Assembly (NCBI GenBank): GCA_963521065.1
Contig: CAUQTI010000005.1
Location: 112,600-176,599, forward strand
Direction: 5' to 3'
Source of the DNA: IOR16 sp963521065
GTDB lineage: Bacteria; Bacillota; Clostridia; Peptostreptococcales; Anaerovoracaceae
DNA length: 64,000 nucleotides
Both the position numbers and the translations under genes were made by a program. The notes below the pieces were generated by a model. It saw only the letters and a program-made list of their open reading frames with translations, had not been told where the DNA came from and did not search any database. This document shows positions 1-8,983 of this stretch, one piece after another. The first letter of the stretch is position 1. Every line of letters begins with the position of its first letter.

Positions 1-1
1 G

Positions 2-763
2 ACGTTTGTGATACTTTATGCAAGAAAAGTAAAAAGAGAGCCAAAACTTTCCTCGATGTATGACGTTGACATTGCGCGTGAGGATAAGCTTGACCTATCC
101 AACCTACATGCATTTGGCGGCAGAGAAAAGCTGATTCTGTTGGTGTTTGCGGCTTCAATTGCACTTTTGATTTTCGGCGTTGTCAAATATGGATGGTATA
201 TGAATGAAATCGCAGCGCTTTTCCTGGGAATGTCTATGGTAGTTGCTGTCATTGGCCGCTTAGGGTTTAACGGATTTGCAAATTCTTTAGGAAAAGGAAT
301 GGCGGATGTGGCAGCCGGCGCATTAATTGTTGGTTTTGCCAGAGGTATCCTCGTTGTTATGACCGACGGAAATATCATTCACCCGATCCTCAATGGTGCA
401 GCGAACTTTTTAGGTCAGCTTCCTGCAGCAGTAACCGCAATCGGTATGTATATTTTCCAATGTTTGTTGAATTTCATTGTTCCTTCTGGAAGCGGTCAGG
501 CTGCGGTATCTATTCCAATTATGGCACCATTATCAGATTTAGTCGGTGTTACAAGACAGACTGCTTGTTTAGCATTCCAGTTGGGTGACGGAATTTCGAA
601 CATTTTCACGCCGACCTCCGGTTACTTCATGGCGGGGCTGGCACTGGCTAAAATTCCGTGGACCAAGTGGGCGAAATGGATTCTTCCGCTGATTTGTCTG
701 CAATATCTGTTGGGTGCGATTTTCGTTATCTTCGCACAGCTGACAAATTACGGACCATTTTAG
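2..763 (+). CDS. YfcC-family membrane carrier, C-terminal part (5' end outside window)
   Basis: The reading frame is open to the left edge, so the start codon lies outside the window and about 250 residues of a roughly 460-500 residue protein are visible. The visible part is very hydrophobic, with about six membrane segments. It ends with the features seen in the YfcC/C4-dicarboxylate or basic amino acid carrier family: a PSGSGQA motif, then DGISNIFTPTSG, then a final helix pair after KIPWTKWAKW. Family members are inner-membrane secondary transporters, some annotated as arginine/ornithine exchangers; the substrate here is unknown. The next gene, in the same direction, is an M20 amidohydrolase, so import of an acylated amino acid or peptide followed by cytoplasmic hydrolysis is a reasonable inference. 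Confidence 0.85.
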   Translation, partial: TFVILYARKVKREPKLSSMYDVDIAREDKLDLSNLHAFGGREKLILLVFAASIALLIFGVVKYGWYMNEIAALFLGMSMVVAVIGRLGFNGFANSLGKGMADVAAGALIVGFARGILVVMTDGNIIHPILNGAANFLGQLPAAVTAIGMYIFQCLLNFIVPSGSGQAAVSIPIMAPLSDLVGVTRQTACLAFQLGDGISNIFTPTSGYFMAGLALAKIPWTKWAKWILPLICLQYLLGAIFVIFAQLTNYGPF

Positions 764-804
764 TTTTTTATTAAAAAATATTGTGAAAATAGGTATGAAA
801 GGAT

Positions 805-882
805 ATGACGGAACAATAAAGACGTGCCTTGAAAACCCGCACTAAAATGTGGGAGGAAATGAGGCTTTCTTGATTCCGTCAT
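805..882 (+). repeat. Long imperfect hairpin between the carrier and amidohydrolase genes
   Basis: ATGACGGAA at 805-813 is the exact reverse complement of TTCCGTCAT at 874-882. The pairing continues inward as CAATAAAG against CTTTCTTG with one mismatch and a bulge. A smaller hairpin (CCCGCAC with GTGGG) sits inside. There is no clean T tract after it, so it is not a typical intrinsic terminator. It may be an intercistronic processing or stabilising element or a weak attenuator. Confidence 0.5.
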
Positions 883-918
883 TTCCCCTTTTCGTATCGC
901 GGAAAAAGGAGTTAAGCT

Positions 919-2076
919 ATGAAAGAGCAGATTAAAAAAAATGTGAAAGACTATCTTGACGATGCCTTTCAAATAGCAAAATATTTATATGAAAATCCAG
1001 AATTGGGTTATCAGGAGGTAAAAGCTTGTGATACGCTTTGCAATGCATTTGAACAGTCTGGATTCCAGGTAGAGCGGGGGATCTATGAGATTCCAACGGC
1101 TTTTAGCGCAGTTTATGACAGTGGAAAAGAAGGCCCCAATATTGTCTTATGTGCGGAATACGATGCGTTGCCGGATATTGGACATGGTTGTGGCCATAAT
1201 CTGATTTGTTCTATGGCGTTTCTTGCTGCAACAGCGTTAAAACCAATTCTCCCTGAAATTGGGGGGAAAGTCGTAGTTTTTGGTACTCCGGCGGAGGAGA
1301 CAAGCGGTGCGAAGGTGGAAATGGCCGAAAGAGGTGCATTTGACGACGCAGCGATTGCAATGATGGCGCATCCTGCTCCAGTCTCTGAGGAAAGCGGTTC
1401 TTCTTTGACCTTAATTCCTTTACAATTTCAATATTACGGGAAACCGGCACATGCGGCTGCCTGCCCTGAGGAGGGGATTAATGCACTTGACGCAGTAATT
1501 TTATTATATAATGGGATTAACGCAATACGTCAGCATGTTCCAAATGATGTACAATTTCACGGCTATATTTCAAATGGAGGTGTTGCTCCGAATATTGTAC
1601 CAGACTTCGCAGAGGCACGTTTTTACATCCGTGCGAAGAAGAAGGCGACGGCAGAAGCTGCAATAGAGAAAGTGAAGGAAATCGCACGCGGAGCAGCGCT
1701 AATGACCGGTGCACGTTTAGAAATGTCTCATTTTGAAGCGACATATTACGACTTGGTAACCAATCGTGCGCTGTTGAATTCATTCACAAAAAATCAGGAA
1801 AGTCTCGGCGAACATGTAAAGCCAGCCGCAGCGGGAATTGGTTCATTAGACTTAGGAAATGTAAGCTACAAAGCGCCTTGCGTTCACGGCTGGATCGGAT
1901 TTGACGACGCTTCACTTGTAATTCACTCAAGAGAATTTGCAGATAGAACCGTTACAGAGGAAGGAAAAAATCTGTTGTATCGAGGCGCTTGCACGATGGC
2001 GCTTACCGCATATGATGTCATTACAGATAAAGCACTTCTTGCACAGATACGAGAAGAGTTTGAAGCAATTAAATAA
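919..2076 (+). CDS. M20-family amidohydrolase (AbgB/ACY1L2-like)
   Basis: A 385-residue cytoplasmic metallopeptidase-type hydrolase. The M20 metal site is visible: ENPELGYQE near residue 30, then AEYDALPDIGHGCGHN (residues about 90-105), which carries the metal-binding Asp/His residues, followed by GTPAEE (about 125-130) with the catalytic Glu. A dimerisation domain starts near HAAACPEEGINALDA. These enzymes cleave N-acyl or aminobenzoyl amino acids or dipeptides. The start follows AAAAAGGAG with good spacing. It lies 155 nt after a YfcC-type carrier in the same direction, which suggests uptake plus hydrolysis of one compound. The exact substrate cannot be told from the sequence. Confidence 0.88.
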   Translation: MKEQIKKNVKDYLDDAFQIAKYLYENPELGYQEVKACDTLCNAFEQSGFQVERGIYEIPTAFSAVYDSGKEGPNIVLCAEYDALPDIGHGCGHNLICSMAFLAATALKPILPEIGGKVVVFGTPAEETSGAKVEMAERGAFDDAAIAMMAHPAPVSEESGSSLTLIPLQFQYYGKPAHAAACPEEGINALDAVILLYNGINAIRQHVPNDVQFHGYISNGGVAPNIVPDFAEARFYIRAKKKATAEAAIEKVKEIARGAALMTGARLEMSHFEATYYDLVTNRALLNSFTKNQESLGEHVKPAAAGIGSLDLGNVSYKAPCVHGWIGFDDASLVIHSREFADRTVTEEGKNLLYRGACTMALTAYDVITDKALLAQIREEFEAIK

Positions 2077-2098
2077 TGAAACAGTTGGAATGAAATGA

Positions 2099-2137
2099 AA
2101 AATGCACCTGCGCTTAAAGTACGGGTGCATTTTATTT
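2099..2137. terminator. Bidirectional intrinsic terminator
   Basis: AAAATGCACC (2099-2108) pairs with GGTGCATTTT (2124-2133) and is followed by a T-rich run. It lies between two convergent genes, the M20 hydrolase and the minus-strand gene ending at 2142, and could serve both. Confidence 0.85.
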
Positions 2138-2141
2138 TTTT

Positions 2142-3017
2142 CTAATAAACAGAATAAAGAAGTTTGCCGTCTTTATTATAAATGGTTTCTTGGTTCAAAT
2201 TAGGCGTTCTAGAATGGTCGCTGCTTTGCCATGAATCGATGACACAGTGATGCGAAAGCCCCAGTGTATCAGTAGCAATGAGCGTCATGGTATAGGATTG
2301 GTTTTCCTCTAATGGTATTTTTTGATCAAATTCATAGCTCAATCTTTCCCAATCGCTGTCAGGTGAGATTTTTTTATCAAAGACAACTTTCTTGTCTACA
2401 TCAATTACAAGACGCACATCAACAAATGCAATGCCAGAATCTGTTTTTTTGTACTCTACATTTACCATTCCGCTTCGATGGTATTCTCCGGAGCGATAGG
2501 TTGCGGATCCAGACATTGTCGCATATAAGGACGGAATGACTCTTTCTTTGATGTTTTCCAAGGAAAACTCCTCCCACTGCTCGCTTTTTACGGTATTGCC
2601 ATTTTCAATGAGTATCGTTGGAATCGGCAATTTAAAAATATCCAAGGAAGTGGTTGCACTGAACGTGGTGCCGCTGCGTTTCATTAAGATATCTTTACCA
2701 GTGAGGTTCAACTTGACGGTTCCGTCTTTTGTAATCTCTTTTGGCGTTAAAGTAAACGTTACAGGTAAAGTCAGAGTGTCTTTCTCGATTTCTCCCAGCT
2801 CATAGTGAATGGAATCGAGGATACTCGTCTGTTTTTTTAGTTTTGCATCTACGTTTTCATAGATTTGCTGGATTTGCATATCTGTATTCGATGCGGAAGC
2901 GGATAAGTGATTTTTTGTATTCTGAAGTTCATTTTCTAATGTATAAAGTTTTACGAGCGAAATCACCTGAGAGAAACAAAGCACAAAAAGGAGGATAGAA
3001 GGTAATCTTTTTTTCAT
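2142..3017 (-). CDS. Membrane-anchored extracytoplasmic protein of unknown function
   Basis: A 291-residue protein that I do not recognise. It opens with MKKR and a hydrophobic stretch (residues about 5-22), without an obvious lipobox, so it is a signal anchor or signal peptide. Residues about 25-75 are predicted coiled coil from their polar heptad-like content (ENELQNTKNHL onward). The remainder is beta-rich, with alternating polar and hydrophobic residues and no cysteine-based or catalytic motif that I can see. The upstream minus-strand sequence has a TATAAT box near 3054-3059. It stands alone between convergent and divergent neighbours, so context says little. Confidence 0.7.
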   Translation of the reverse strand: MKKRLPSILLFVLCFSQVISLVKLYTLENELQNTKNHLSASASNTDMQIQQIYENVDAKLKKQTSILDSIHYELGEIEKDTLTLPVTFTLTPKEITKDGTVKLNLTGKDILMKRSGTTFSATTSLDIFKLPIPTILIENGNTVKSEQWEEFSLENIKERVIPSLYATMSGSATYRSGEYHRSGMVNVEYKKTDSGIAFVDVRLVIDVDKKVVFDKKISPDSDWERLSYEFDQKIPLEENQSYTMTLIATDTLGLSHHCVIDSWQSSDHSRTPNLNQETIYNKDGKLLYSVY

Positions 3018-3115
3018 ATATGTGGCTCCTATATAAATGACTAAAATACAACGATTATATTTATTGTACCATATAAATATAGAAAAACAGAAAGCTTAAT
3101 TAGAAAAGAGGCGTA

Positions 3116-3144
3116 TTTACAAGAAATAAAAAATAGTGTAATAT
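3116..3144 (+). promoter_or_regulatory. Probable sigma-A promoter for the radical SAM pair
   Basis: TTTACA (3116-3121) and TAATAT (3139-3144) are separated by 17 nt, about 45 nt upstream of the start at 3192. A TATACT box also occurs at 3145-3150 but has no well-placed -35 element. Confidence 0.5.
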
Positions 3145-3191
3145 TATACTATAAGTGTTAAAATTCATCAAATTAGAAACGAGGAATCAAA

Positions 3192-4094
3192 ATGAAGCTT
3201 TCTTCCCTTATAAAGTTTTCGACGTTTGGTATAAGCACTATTCTATTTCGACGTAGAAGACCTATCCTAGGAACGATTATACTAACCGATCAGTGCAATT
3301 TGTCTTGCAAGCATTGTGCAGTGAACAACATCACGAGCGTGATATATCCCTATCAACAAATTCGGCACGAAATGGAAGAGCTATATAAGCAGGGGATTCG
3401 TATTTTATTTTTTTGTGGAGGGGAAACTTTTTTATGGAAAGATGAAAATAGGACGATAAGAAATTTAGTCAAAGAAGCGAAAGAAATGGGATTTCTCATT
3501 GTCAATGTAGTCACCAATGGTACGTTCCATCTGGAATTACCAGAAGCAGATCTTATTCTATTGAGTTTAGATGGTGATAAAAAGATACACAATGAGATTC
3601 GCGGCGATACCTATGATACAATAATCAAAAACATAGAAAATGCAGCATCAGATAATATTTGTTTGTATATGGCAATCAATCAGAAGAATAAAGGCAAGAT
3701 TTTGTCTGTGTGTGAAGCAGCTCAAAAAATGGATAAGATCAGAGCCGTATCTTTTAATTTTCATACACCATATCCGCAGACAGAGGCATTGGCTTTGAGC
3801 AGAGAAGAGAAGGCTGCTTGTTGCAAAGAAATCGAACAAATGATGAAAAAAGGATACCCTATCTTTAACCTAAAAAGTGCATTTCCCTATTTAATCAATA
3901 ATGCATTTCCAACTCCGTGTTATCAGTGCGTTGTCATGGAAAATGGAAAACAGTCACTCTGCGGCAGATGTATTGAAGTGCCTGGATTGTGTGAAAAGTG
4001 TGGTTATTTCTTTGCTGCGGAATATGCTCTGATTTTTCAGGGGAATCTCCGCGTGATTTTTGAAATGCTGAAAACGTATTTACAGTACATATAG
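3192..4094 (+). CDS. Radical SAM protein with C-terminal cysteine cluster
   Basis: A 300-residue iron-sulphur enzyme. The radical SAM CX3CX2C motif is at C35, C39 and C42 (CNLSCKHC), followed by the SAM-binding GGE (FFCGGETF, residues about 75-82). The C-terminal 60 residues carry a second cluster of cysteines (CYQC, CGRC, CEKC), resembling an auxiliary Fe-S cluster or SPASM-like region. This fits the broad family that includes HpnH-like and peptide-modifying enzymes; no substrate can be assigned. RBS GAGGAA precedes the start. The stop is only 10 nt before a second radical SAM gene, so the two are almost certainly co-transcribed and may act in one pathway. Confidence 0.85.
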   Translation: MKLSSLIKFSTFGISTILFRRRRPILGTIILTDQCNLSCKHCAVNNITSVIYPYQQIRHEMEELYKQGIRILFFCGGETFLWKDENRTIRNLVKEAKEMGFLIVNVVTNGTFHLELPEADLILLSLDGDKKIHNEIRGDTYDTIIKNIENAASDNICLYMAINQKNKGKILSVCEAAQKMDKIRAVSFNFHTPYPQTEALALSREEKAACCKEIEQMMKKGYPIFNLKSAFPYLINNAFPTPCYQCVVMENGKQSLCGRCIEVPGLCEKCGYFFAAEYALIFQGNLRVIFEMLKTYLQYI

Positions 4095-4104
4095 AGGAGG
4101 AAGA

Positions 4105-5358
4105 ATGAGTTTTTTAACGACACTAACCAGGATGTATCTGACAAGATCATGGAAGCCTTTTTTGTTTACGAAGGAGCATGATAATCAATTGCCGTACGAA
4201 AATACTGACAATCTAGGCATTTATATGCATATCCCGTTTTGCAGGACGATTTGCAGCTTTTGCCCTTATTGCAAAGAGATATTTGAAGAAGAAAAGGTTG
4301 ATGCATATGTGGATGCGCTTATAAAAGAAATTCATCTCGTAGGAGGAAGCGATGGAGGGAAGAAAAAAGTAACCAGTTTATACTTCGGAGGCGGGTCCCC
4401 GGCGTTAGCAGTGCATCGCTTGAAAGAAATTATAGAAGCCTTGAAACTATATTTTGATATTTCAGAGGGGATTGGAATTGAATTGCACCCGGAGGATGTT
4501 TGCGTGGAAACGCTGAAACGTTTAAAAGATGCCGGAATTACTAAAATCAGTATTGGGATTCAATCCTTTCAAGAAGAGCTTTTGCACGTATTGGGCAGAA
4601 AAAAAGCAAATGATAAGGAGCTGTTTCATGCCATTAATCAGGTCAAATTTGAAACCGTATCTATGGATTTTATTTTTGCGTTGCCCGGCCAAACGTTTGA
4701 GTTCATAAAGAAAGATATTGATACGGCGTTTGATAGCGGAGCCAACCATATTGCAATTTATCCTTTCATCGATTTCAATTTTCTTGACAGCAGCGTTGCA
4801 AAAATGAAAGAGCACGAAAAAAAGGAACTGCTAGATTCCATAACAAAATACTGCGAAGAAAAAGGGTATATCAGAGATTCAATCTGGACCTTTGCGGCAG
4901 GAACGACAGAAAAGTACTCTTCAATGACAAGGGATAATTTTTTAGGCTTTGGGTGCTCTGCGACGACGCTGCTGGAAAATCAATTTAAGATCAATACCTT
5001 TTCGATTGAAGAATATAAAAGGCGCGTAGAAGAAAATAAACTTCCGACGTCGCTGACACTTCGCTTTACAATGCGTCAACGTATGATTTACTATCTTTTT
5101 TGGACGGCATATACTATGAAGATTCATCCGGAGTCATTTGAGCATTTTTTTGGAAGCCAGATGGAAAAAGAGTATGGTTTTGAGCTGCGCCTTGCAAAGT
5201 GCTTAGGCCTTGTGAAAAAAAGTGCAGGTATCTATGAAATTACAAATAAGGGTGCGTATTACTTTCATTATTATGAGAAGTACTATACACTCTCCTATAT
5301 CGATAAAATGTGGGGCCTTATGAGAAAAGAAGCATTTCCACAACAACTAAAATTATAA
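4105..5358 (+). CDS. Radical SAM protein of the HemN/HemW (coproporphyrinogen oxidase-like) family
   Basis: A 417-residue protein. C46, C50, C53 and C56 in the HIPFCRTICSFCPYC segment match the CX3CX2C plus extra Cys pattern of HemN/HemW-type enzymes. YFGGGSPA (usually FGGGTPS) and the ISIGIQSF motif are also family hallmarks. The C-terminal half has a winged-helix-like region. Relatives include anaerobic coproporphyrinogen oxidase, the haem chaperone HemW and haem-opening ChuW/HutW enzymes. No haem biosynthesis gene is nearby and the partner upstream is another radical SAM enzyme, so the true substrate is open. RBS GAGGAGG lies 6 nt upstream of ATG. The 271 nt that follow hold no convincing gene. 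Confidence 0.85.
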   Translation: MSFLTTLTRMYLTRSWKPFLFTKEHDNQLPYENTDNLGIYMHIPFCRTICSFCPYCKEIFEEEKVDAYVDALIKEIHLVGGSDGGKKKVTSLYFGGGSPALAVHRLKEIIEALKLYFDISEGIGIELHPEDVCVETLKRLKDAGITKISIGIQSFQEELLHVLGRKKANDKELFHAINQVKFETVSMDFIFALPGQTFEFIKKDIDTAFDSGANHIAIYPFIDFNFLDSSVAKMKEHEKKELLDSITKYCEEKGYIRDSIWTFAAGTTEKYSSMTRDNFLGFGCSATTLLENQFKINTFSIEEYKRRVEENKLPTSLTLRFTMRQRMIYYLFWTAYTMKIHPESFEHFFGSQMEKEYGFELRLAKCLGLVKKSAGIYEITNKGAYYFHYYEKYYTLSYIDKMWGLMRKEAFPQQLKL

Positions 5359-5499
5359 GGTGAGAAGATCTGGAAAAGATACTTAGAGAGAAGCGATAAA
5401 TGTGCTGTGAAAGAAGGAGAGGAGATAAAAAACAGAAGAACGATTGAAAAAATTGCGGATGGCAGTGTAAAAAGAAGTCGTTTTATGTATTTTTTATAT

Positions 5500-5526
5500 G
5501 TAAAATAAAATAAAATTTTATTTTAC
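5500..5526. repeat. Perfect AT-rich palindrome upstream of the 5630 gene
   Basis: GTAAAATAAAA (5500-5510) and TTTTATTTTAC (5516-5526) are exact reverse complements with a 5-nt centre. It sits about 30 nt upstream of a good promoter, where an operator or activator site could be. It might also be a weak terminator for the radical SAM operon, although it has no GC in the stem. Confidence 0.5.
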
Positions 5527-5556
5527 ACCCAAATAAATATTATTGTCAATGAAAAT

Positions 5557-5585
5557 TTGATTTTTTTTTCTGTTTGTGATAAGAT
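5557..5585 (+). promoter_or_regulatory. Sigma-A promoter
   Basis: TTGATT (5557-5562), 17-nt spacer, TAAGAT (5580-5585). The expected start of transcription is about 38 nt upstream of the ATG at 5630. Confidence 0.6.
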
Positions 5586-5629
5586 ATATTTAGTAACAGA
5601 GGATTTATAAAACATAGGGGGACAGAGAA

Positions 5630-6484
5630 ATGAATCTTATTAACAAACAAGTTATTCATAAAAGCTTTGGTAAAGGAAGTGTGGTGAAACACTCTGATTC
5701 TCGTATAGAAGTAAATTTCAAATCGGGAAATAAAAAATTCCTTTTTCCAGATGCTTTTGGGAGATTCTTAACGCTGACAGATCCGAATGCCGCAGACTCA
5801 ATAAAGCATATGCTGCAGAAAAAGCAGAATCGTTTGAGGGAAGAAGCCCTCGTGATCGAAAAAGAAAGAGAAGAAAAGAGAAAAGAAGAAAGATTAACCT
5901 TAGAGAGAGAAAAGTTTTTAGAAACTTTTAAAATACATCCGAGTTCTCAGGCTGTTTTTTGGTGTGATGAAGAAGAGCTACAAGATCTTTTTATCAACTG
6001 GAGCGTTTTTACAGGGATGGCCAAAAGTGGAACAAAAAAAGGGCAACCGAACCGTCCAATTCGTTTGAACAAAAATAGTGCTTGTCTGTTGACTTCCAGA
6101 GCTTTTAATACCCCGGAAAAAGAACGAAGAATTGTGGGGGTTTTTATGGTCAACGAAAGCTTTATCGGAAAACTATGTGAGGATGGAATCGTTTCTTCTG
6201 ATCCGAAGCACCGCCTCCAATTTACACAAGAGGAATCGAAACAACTGCTTTTTTGGAACTACTATTTAAATGAAAAATACCCGGACAATATCACTTGGAA
6301 TTCAGGGAGATACCGTTATTTCGATAATATTTGGATGGCGCAAATTTTGAAAGATGTGGTTTCATTGAGAGCTGACTCGCAGGAAAAGGAAGCGGCTCAG
6401 GAATTTTTAGACTATTTTTGCCATATGAACCGGATTGAAGGGAATGAAATACCAACACCGTTGGGTGCACTTCTTCGTGCGTAG
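5630..6484 (+). CDS. Conserved-looking cytoplasmic protein of unknown function
   Basis: A 284-residue protein without a signal peptide. Residues 1-50 resemble a small beta barrel: GKGSVVKHSD, then a strand pair ending in NKKFLFPDAF, similar in style to CarD/SH3-like modules. Residues about 60-100 are strongly charged (EKEREEKRKEE) and likely form a helix or coiled coil. The rest (residues 105-284) is a globular region with many aromatic residues (WNYYLNEKYPDN, WNSGRYRYFDN), unlike any catalytic family I can name. RBS GGGGGACAG precedes ATG. It has its own promoter and terminator and is therefore a single-gene unit. Function unknown. Confidence 0.75.
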   Translation: MNLINKQVIHKSFGKGSVVKHSDSRIEVNFKSGNKKFLFPDAFGRFLTLTDPNAADSIKHMLQKKQNRLREEALVIEKEREEKRKEERLTLEREKFLETFKIHPSSQAVFWCDEEELQDLFINWSVFTGMAKSGTKKGQPNRPIRLNKNSACLLTSRAFNTPEKERRIVGVFMVNESFIGKLCEDGIVSSDPKHRLQFTQEESKQLLFWNYYLNEKYPDNITWNSGRYRYFDNIWMAQILKDVVSLRADSQEKEAAQEFLDYFCHMNRIEGNEIPTPLGALLRA

Positions 6485-6505
6485 ATAGTTTTATTTTTAT
6501 GCCGT

Positions 6506-6556
6506 AAAACCAGAGCATGAGCTATACTTTTCCAAGTATGCTGCTCTGGTTTTTAT
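6506..6556 (+). terminator. Intrinsic terminator
   Basis: AAAACCAGAGCA (6506-6517) pairs exactly with TGCTCTGGTTTT (6542-6553) and is followed by T residues; the loop is about 24 nt with an inner small hairpin. It ends the 5630-6484 gene. Confidence 0.85.
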
Positions 6557-6684
6557 TATGAAGAAAAGGAGCAAATTTAACAGAAATGTCATAGAAAAGA
6601 AATCAAACATAGCCTTGATATTTCTAGAGTAATTTTATAGAATGAAACAGTTAAGAAATATGGAACAAAAGAGGGAGACGGGGC

Positions 6685-8940
6685 ATGCAGAAAAAGAAAT
6701 TAGCCGCCATACTTGCGTTAAGCATAACATTAAGTACGGCGTTAAGTGGATATGCATTTCAGGAAGGGATCGGAAATATCTACTATGAATCGAATCGAGA
6801 GATCGCACAGCAAACGTACATAAAAGAACAAATTGCAGGACATACACAAAATGGAATAGAGCATGCTTATATGGTAAGCAGTGATGAAATTGACGGTCCG
6901 ATACAGCCGTATGTGTTTTCCGGTGAGGTGACAGGAAAATATACCCTGCCAAGTATGATGGATTGGATTGAGCAGGGAGGCTACCGTGTCATTGCCGGGA
7001 TTAACGGCGATTTATATGACACTGCTTCCGGTACGCCGAAAGGGCTGACCGTACATAATAAAAAAATAAAGAGTTCCGGTTATGCGCCAGACCGTGTTTT
7101 GGCATTTGATGGGTCCGGAGCGGCATCTTTAGCCGCGGTAAACTTGACATATACTGCAAGCGTAAAGAATGAAAACGGAGATATTCCGTTACAGATTAAC
7201 TACTTCAATGTGCCGCACGGAGGCGCAAAAGGATTACATTTATTTAACCGCCAGTATGCTTCTACAACGAAGACTTCGGGAAACTGCGTTGAAGTTTTAC
7301 TAGATGCAGGAAGTTTGGACAACACAGAACCAAGCATCGGAGGTACAATAACGGCTACGGTACTGTCTGTGACACAAAATACGAGAAATACAGCAATGTC
7401 AGATAACCAATTGGTATTGTCCACGGTGTCTGACTCTGCAAGTGCACCCCTTTTAGCAGCATTGGCACCTGGAAATACTGTTGAAATCTCTGTTACAGAT
7501 AATAATGGTGCATTGACGGATAAAAAAGAAATTATAGGCGTGTACCATGTAATTGCAGAAAATGGAGTTGTTACCGCAACGAGCAACTCTCTGAATCCTA
7601 GAACCGCGGTCGGAATCAAAGAAGATGGTTCTATTATAATCTATGGAGTGGATGGCAGGCAGTCTGCTGTGTCGGCGGGGCTTGGCCTTGTAGATTTAGC
7701 GAAGCATCTGATTGCGCAGGGCTGTACAACCGTTGTAAATATGGATGGAGGTGGTTCAACCTCCTTTGCGGTAAGGTATCCTGGAATCAAGGATAAAGCT
7801 GCTGTTATTAATTCCCCTTCAGACGGTGGTCTTCGAAAGTTAAGCAATGGACTGTTTCTTGTTTATGAAGGAAAAGGAAATGGGATTGCTGAAAATCTTC
7901 ACATTTATTCTGCAATGACACTTGCACTGCCTGGTGCTGATGTACAGCTGACTACATATGCCTCGGACTCTCATTATGAACCGGCCAGCCTTCCTGGGGG
8001 CCTTTCTTACGAAGTGACAAAAGGAGAGGGAAGTGTAAATGATGCGGGTTTCTACACTGCAGGGACGAAAACAGGAACCGAAGAAATTACCGTAAAAGCT
8101 TCTGATTTATCGGCTACCGCAAATGTGCAGGTGGTGGATGATATCATTTTTACCCCTTCTGTTACGAGCTTGGTATTGGATCCGAAAGGGACGAAGGATA
8201 TCAATGTTACAGCAAAATTTGGATTTGCCCCAGTGAAATCAAAAGATTCTCTCTTCCAGTGGTCTTGTGACAAAAACATTGGAACAATCGATGAAAATGG
8301 TGTGTTCACTGCGACTGACCAAGCGGCGGTGAGTGGTTATATCTATGTCAAGTACGGGGAAAAAACAAAATCAATTCCAGTACAAATCGGAGGAACAAAG
8401 ACGACCTTTGAAGATATCCAAACACATTGGGCTAAGAATTTTATTGAGGAATTGGCTGGAAAAGGAATCGTAAAAGGTATGAGTGCCACTACCTTCCTGC
8501 CGGATGCACAGCTGACGCGCGCGCAATTTTTAACCATGCTTGCGGCAGCTTCGAAAGAAGATGTGCAAAGTGCTCCTCAAAGTGGATTCGCGGATGTTTT
8601 AAACACAGAGTGGTACTACAATTATGTAAATTGGGGTGTGTCCAAAGGAATTGTAAAGGGAATGGATGAAACCACGTTTGCACCAAATGCAAACATAACG
8701 AGAGAACAAATGGCAATCATGCTGAAAAATTATGCAGATATGACTAAAATGGAGCTTTCGGGTGAAGGAAATACAAACTTTACGGATTCTGGATTGATTA
8801 ATTCATGGGCGCAGGAAGCGGTGCTGGCGGTGACTGCCGGCTCTGTAATGAGCGGAAGGCCGGAGGGGAATTTTGACCCGCAGGGCCTTGCAACCAGAGC
8901 AGAAGCGGCAACGGTGCTTTACAAGATGATAAGCAAGTAA
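6685..8940 (+). CDS. Secreted phosphodiester glycosidase (NAGPA/DUF2233 domain) with three SLH repeats
   Basis: A 751-residue cell-surface protein. Residues 1-25 form a signal peptide (basic start, hydrophobic core, cleavage near SGYAF). Residues about 60-400 form an NAGPA-like domain, marked by AGINGDLYD near residue 107 and VNMDGGGSTSFAV near 350. Relatives hydrolyse N-acetylglucosamine-1-phosphodiesters. Residues about 410-570 are Ig-like beta modules. The last 190 residues are three S-layer homology repeats (FEDIQTHWAKNFI, FADVLNTEWYYNYV, FTDSGLINSWAQEA), which bind pyruvylated secondary wall polymer. It therefore acts on the cell surface, probably in wall or capsule polymer turnover. RBS GGGAG; own terminator downstream. 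Confidence 0.9.
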   Translation: MQKKKLAAILALSITLSTALSGYAFQEGIGNIYYESNREIAQQTYIKEQIAGHTQNGIEHAYMVSSDEIDGPIQPYVFSGEVTGKYTLPSMMDWIEQGGYRVIAGINGDLYDTASGTPKGLTVHNKKIKSSGYAPDRVLAFDGSGAASLAAVNLTYTASVKNENGDIPLQINYFNVPHGGAKGLHLFNRQYASTTKTSGNCVEVLLDAGSLDNTEPSIGGTITATVLSVTQNTRNTAMSDNQLVLSTVSDSASAPLLAALAPGNTVEISVTDNNGALTDKKEIIGVYHVIAENGVVTATSNSLNPRTAVGIKEDGSIIIYGVDGRQSAVSAGLGLVDLAKHLIAQGCTTVVNMDGGGSTSFAVRYPGIKDKAAVINSPSDGGLRKLSNGLFLVYEGKGNGIAENLHIYSAMTLALPGADVQLTTYASDSHYEPASLPGGLSYEVTKGEGSVNDAGFYTAGTKTGTEEITVKASDLSATANVQVVDDIIFTPSVTSLVLDPKGTKDINVTAKFGFAPVKSKDSLFQWSCDKNIGTIDENGVFTATDQAAVSGYIYVKYGEKTKSIPVQIGGTKTTFEDIQTHWAKNFIEELAGKGIVKGMSATTFLPDAQLTRAQFLTMLAAASKEDVQSAPQSGFADVLNTEWYYNYVNWGVSKGIVKGMDETTFAPNANITREQMAIMLKNYADMTKMELSGEGNTNFTDSGLINSWAQEAVLAVTAGSVMSGRPEGNFDPQGLATRAEAATVLYKMISK

Positions 8941-8983
8941 AATCAGAAAAACAATAAAATAAAATCTATGAAAATGGAATAAG

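Noticed and set aside
805..882. Guanidine (mini-ykkC) or other known riboswitch
   Set aside because: An ACGG motif is present but the tandem ACGR-loop hairpins of that class are not; no other riboswitch consensus was recognised.
5359..5505. Open frame continuing in phase after the stop of the HemN-like gene
   Set aside because: Short and without a good start; seems to be chance, with no sign of stop-codon read-through.
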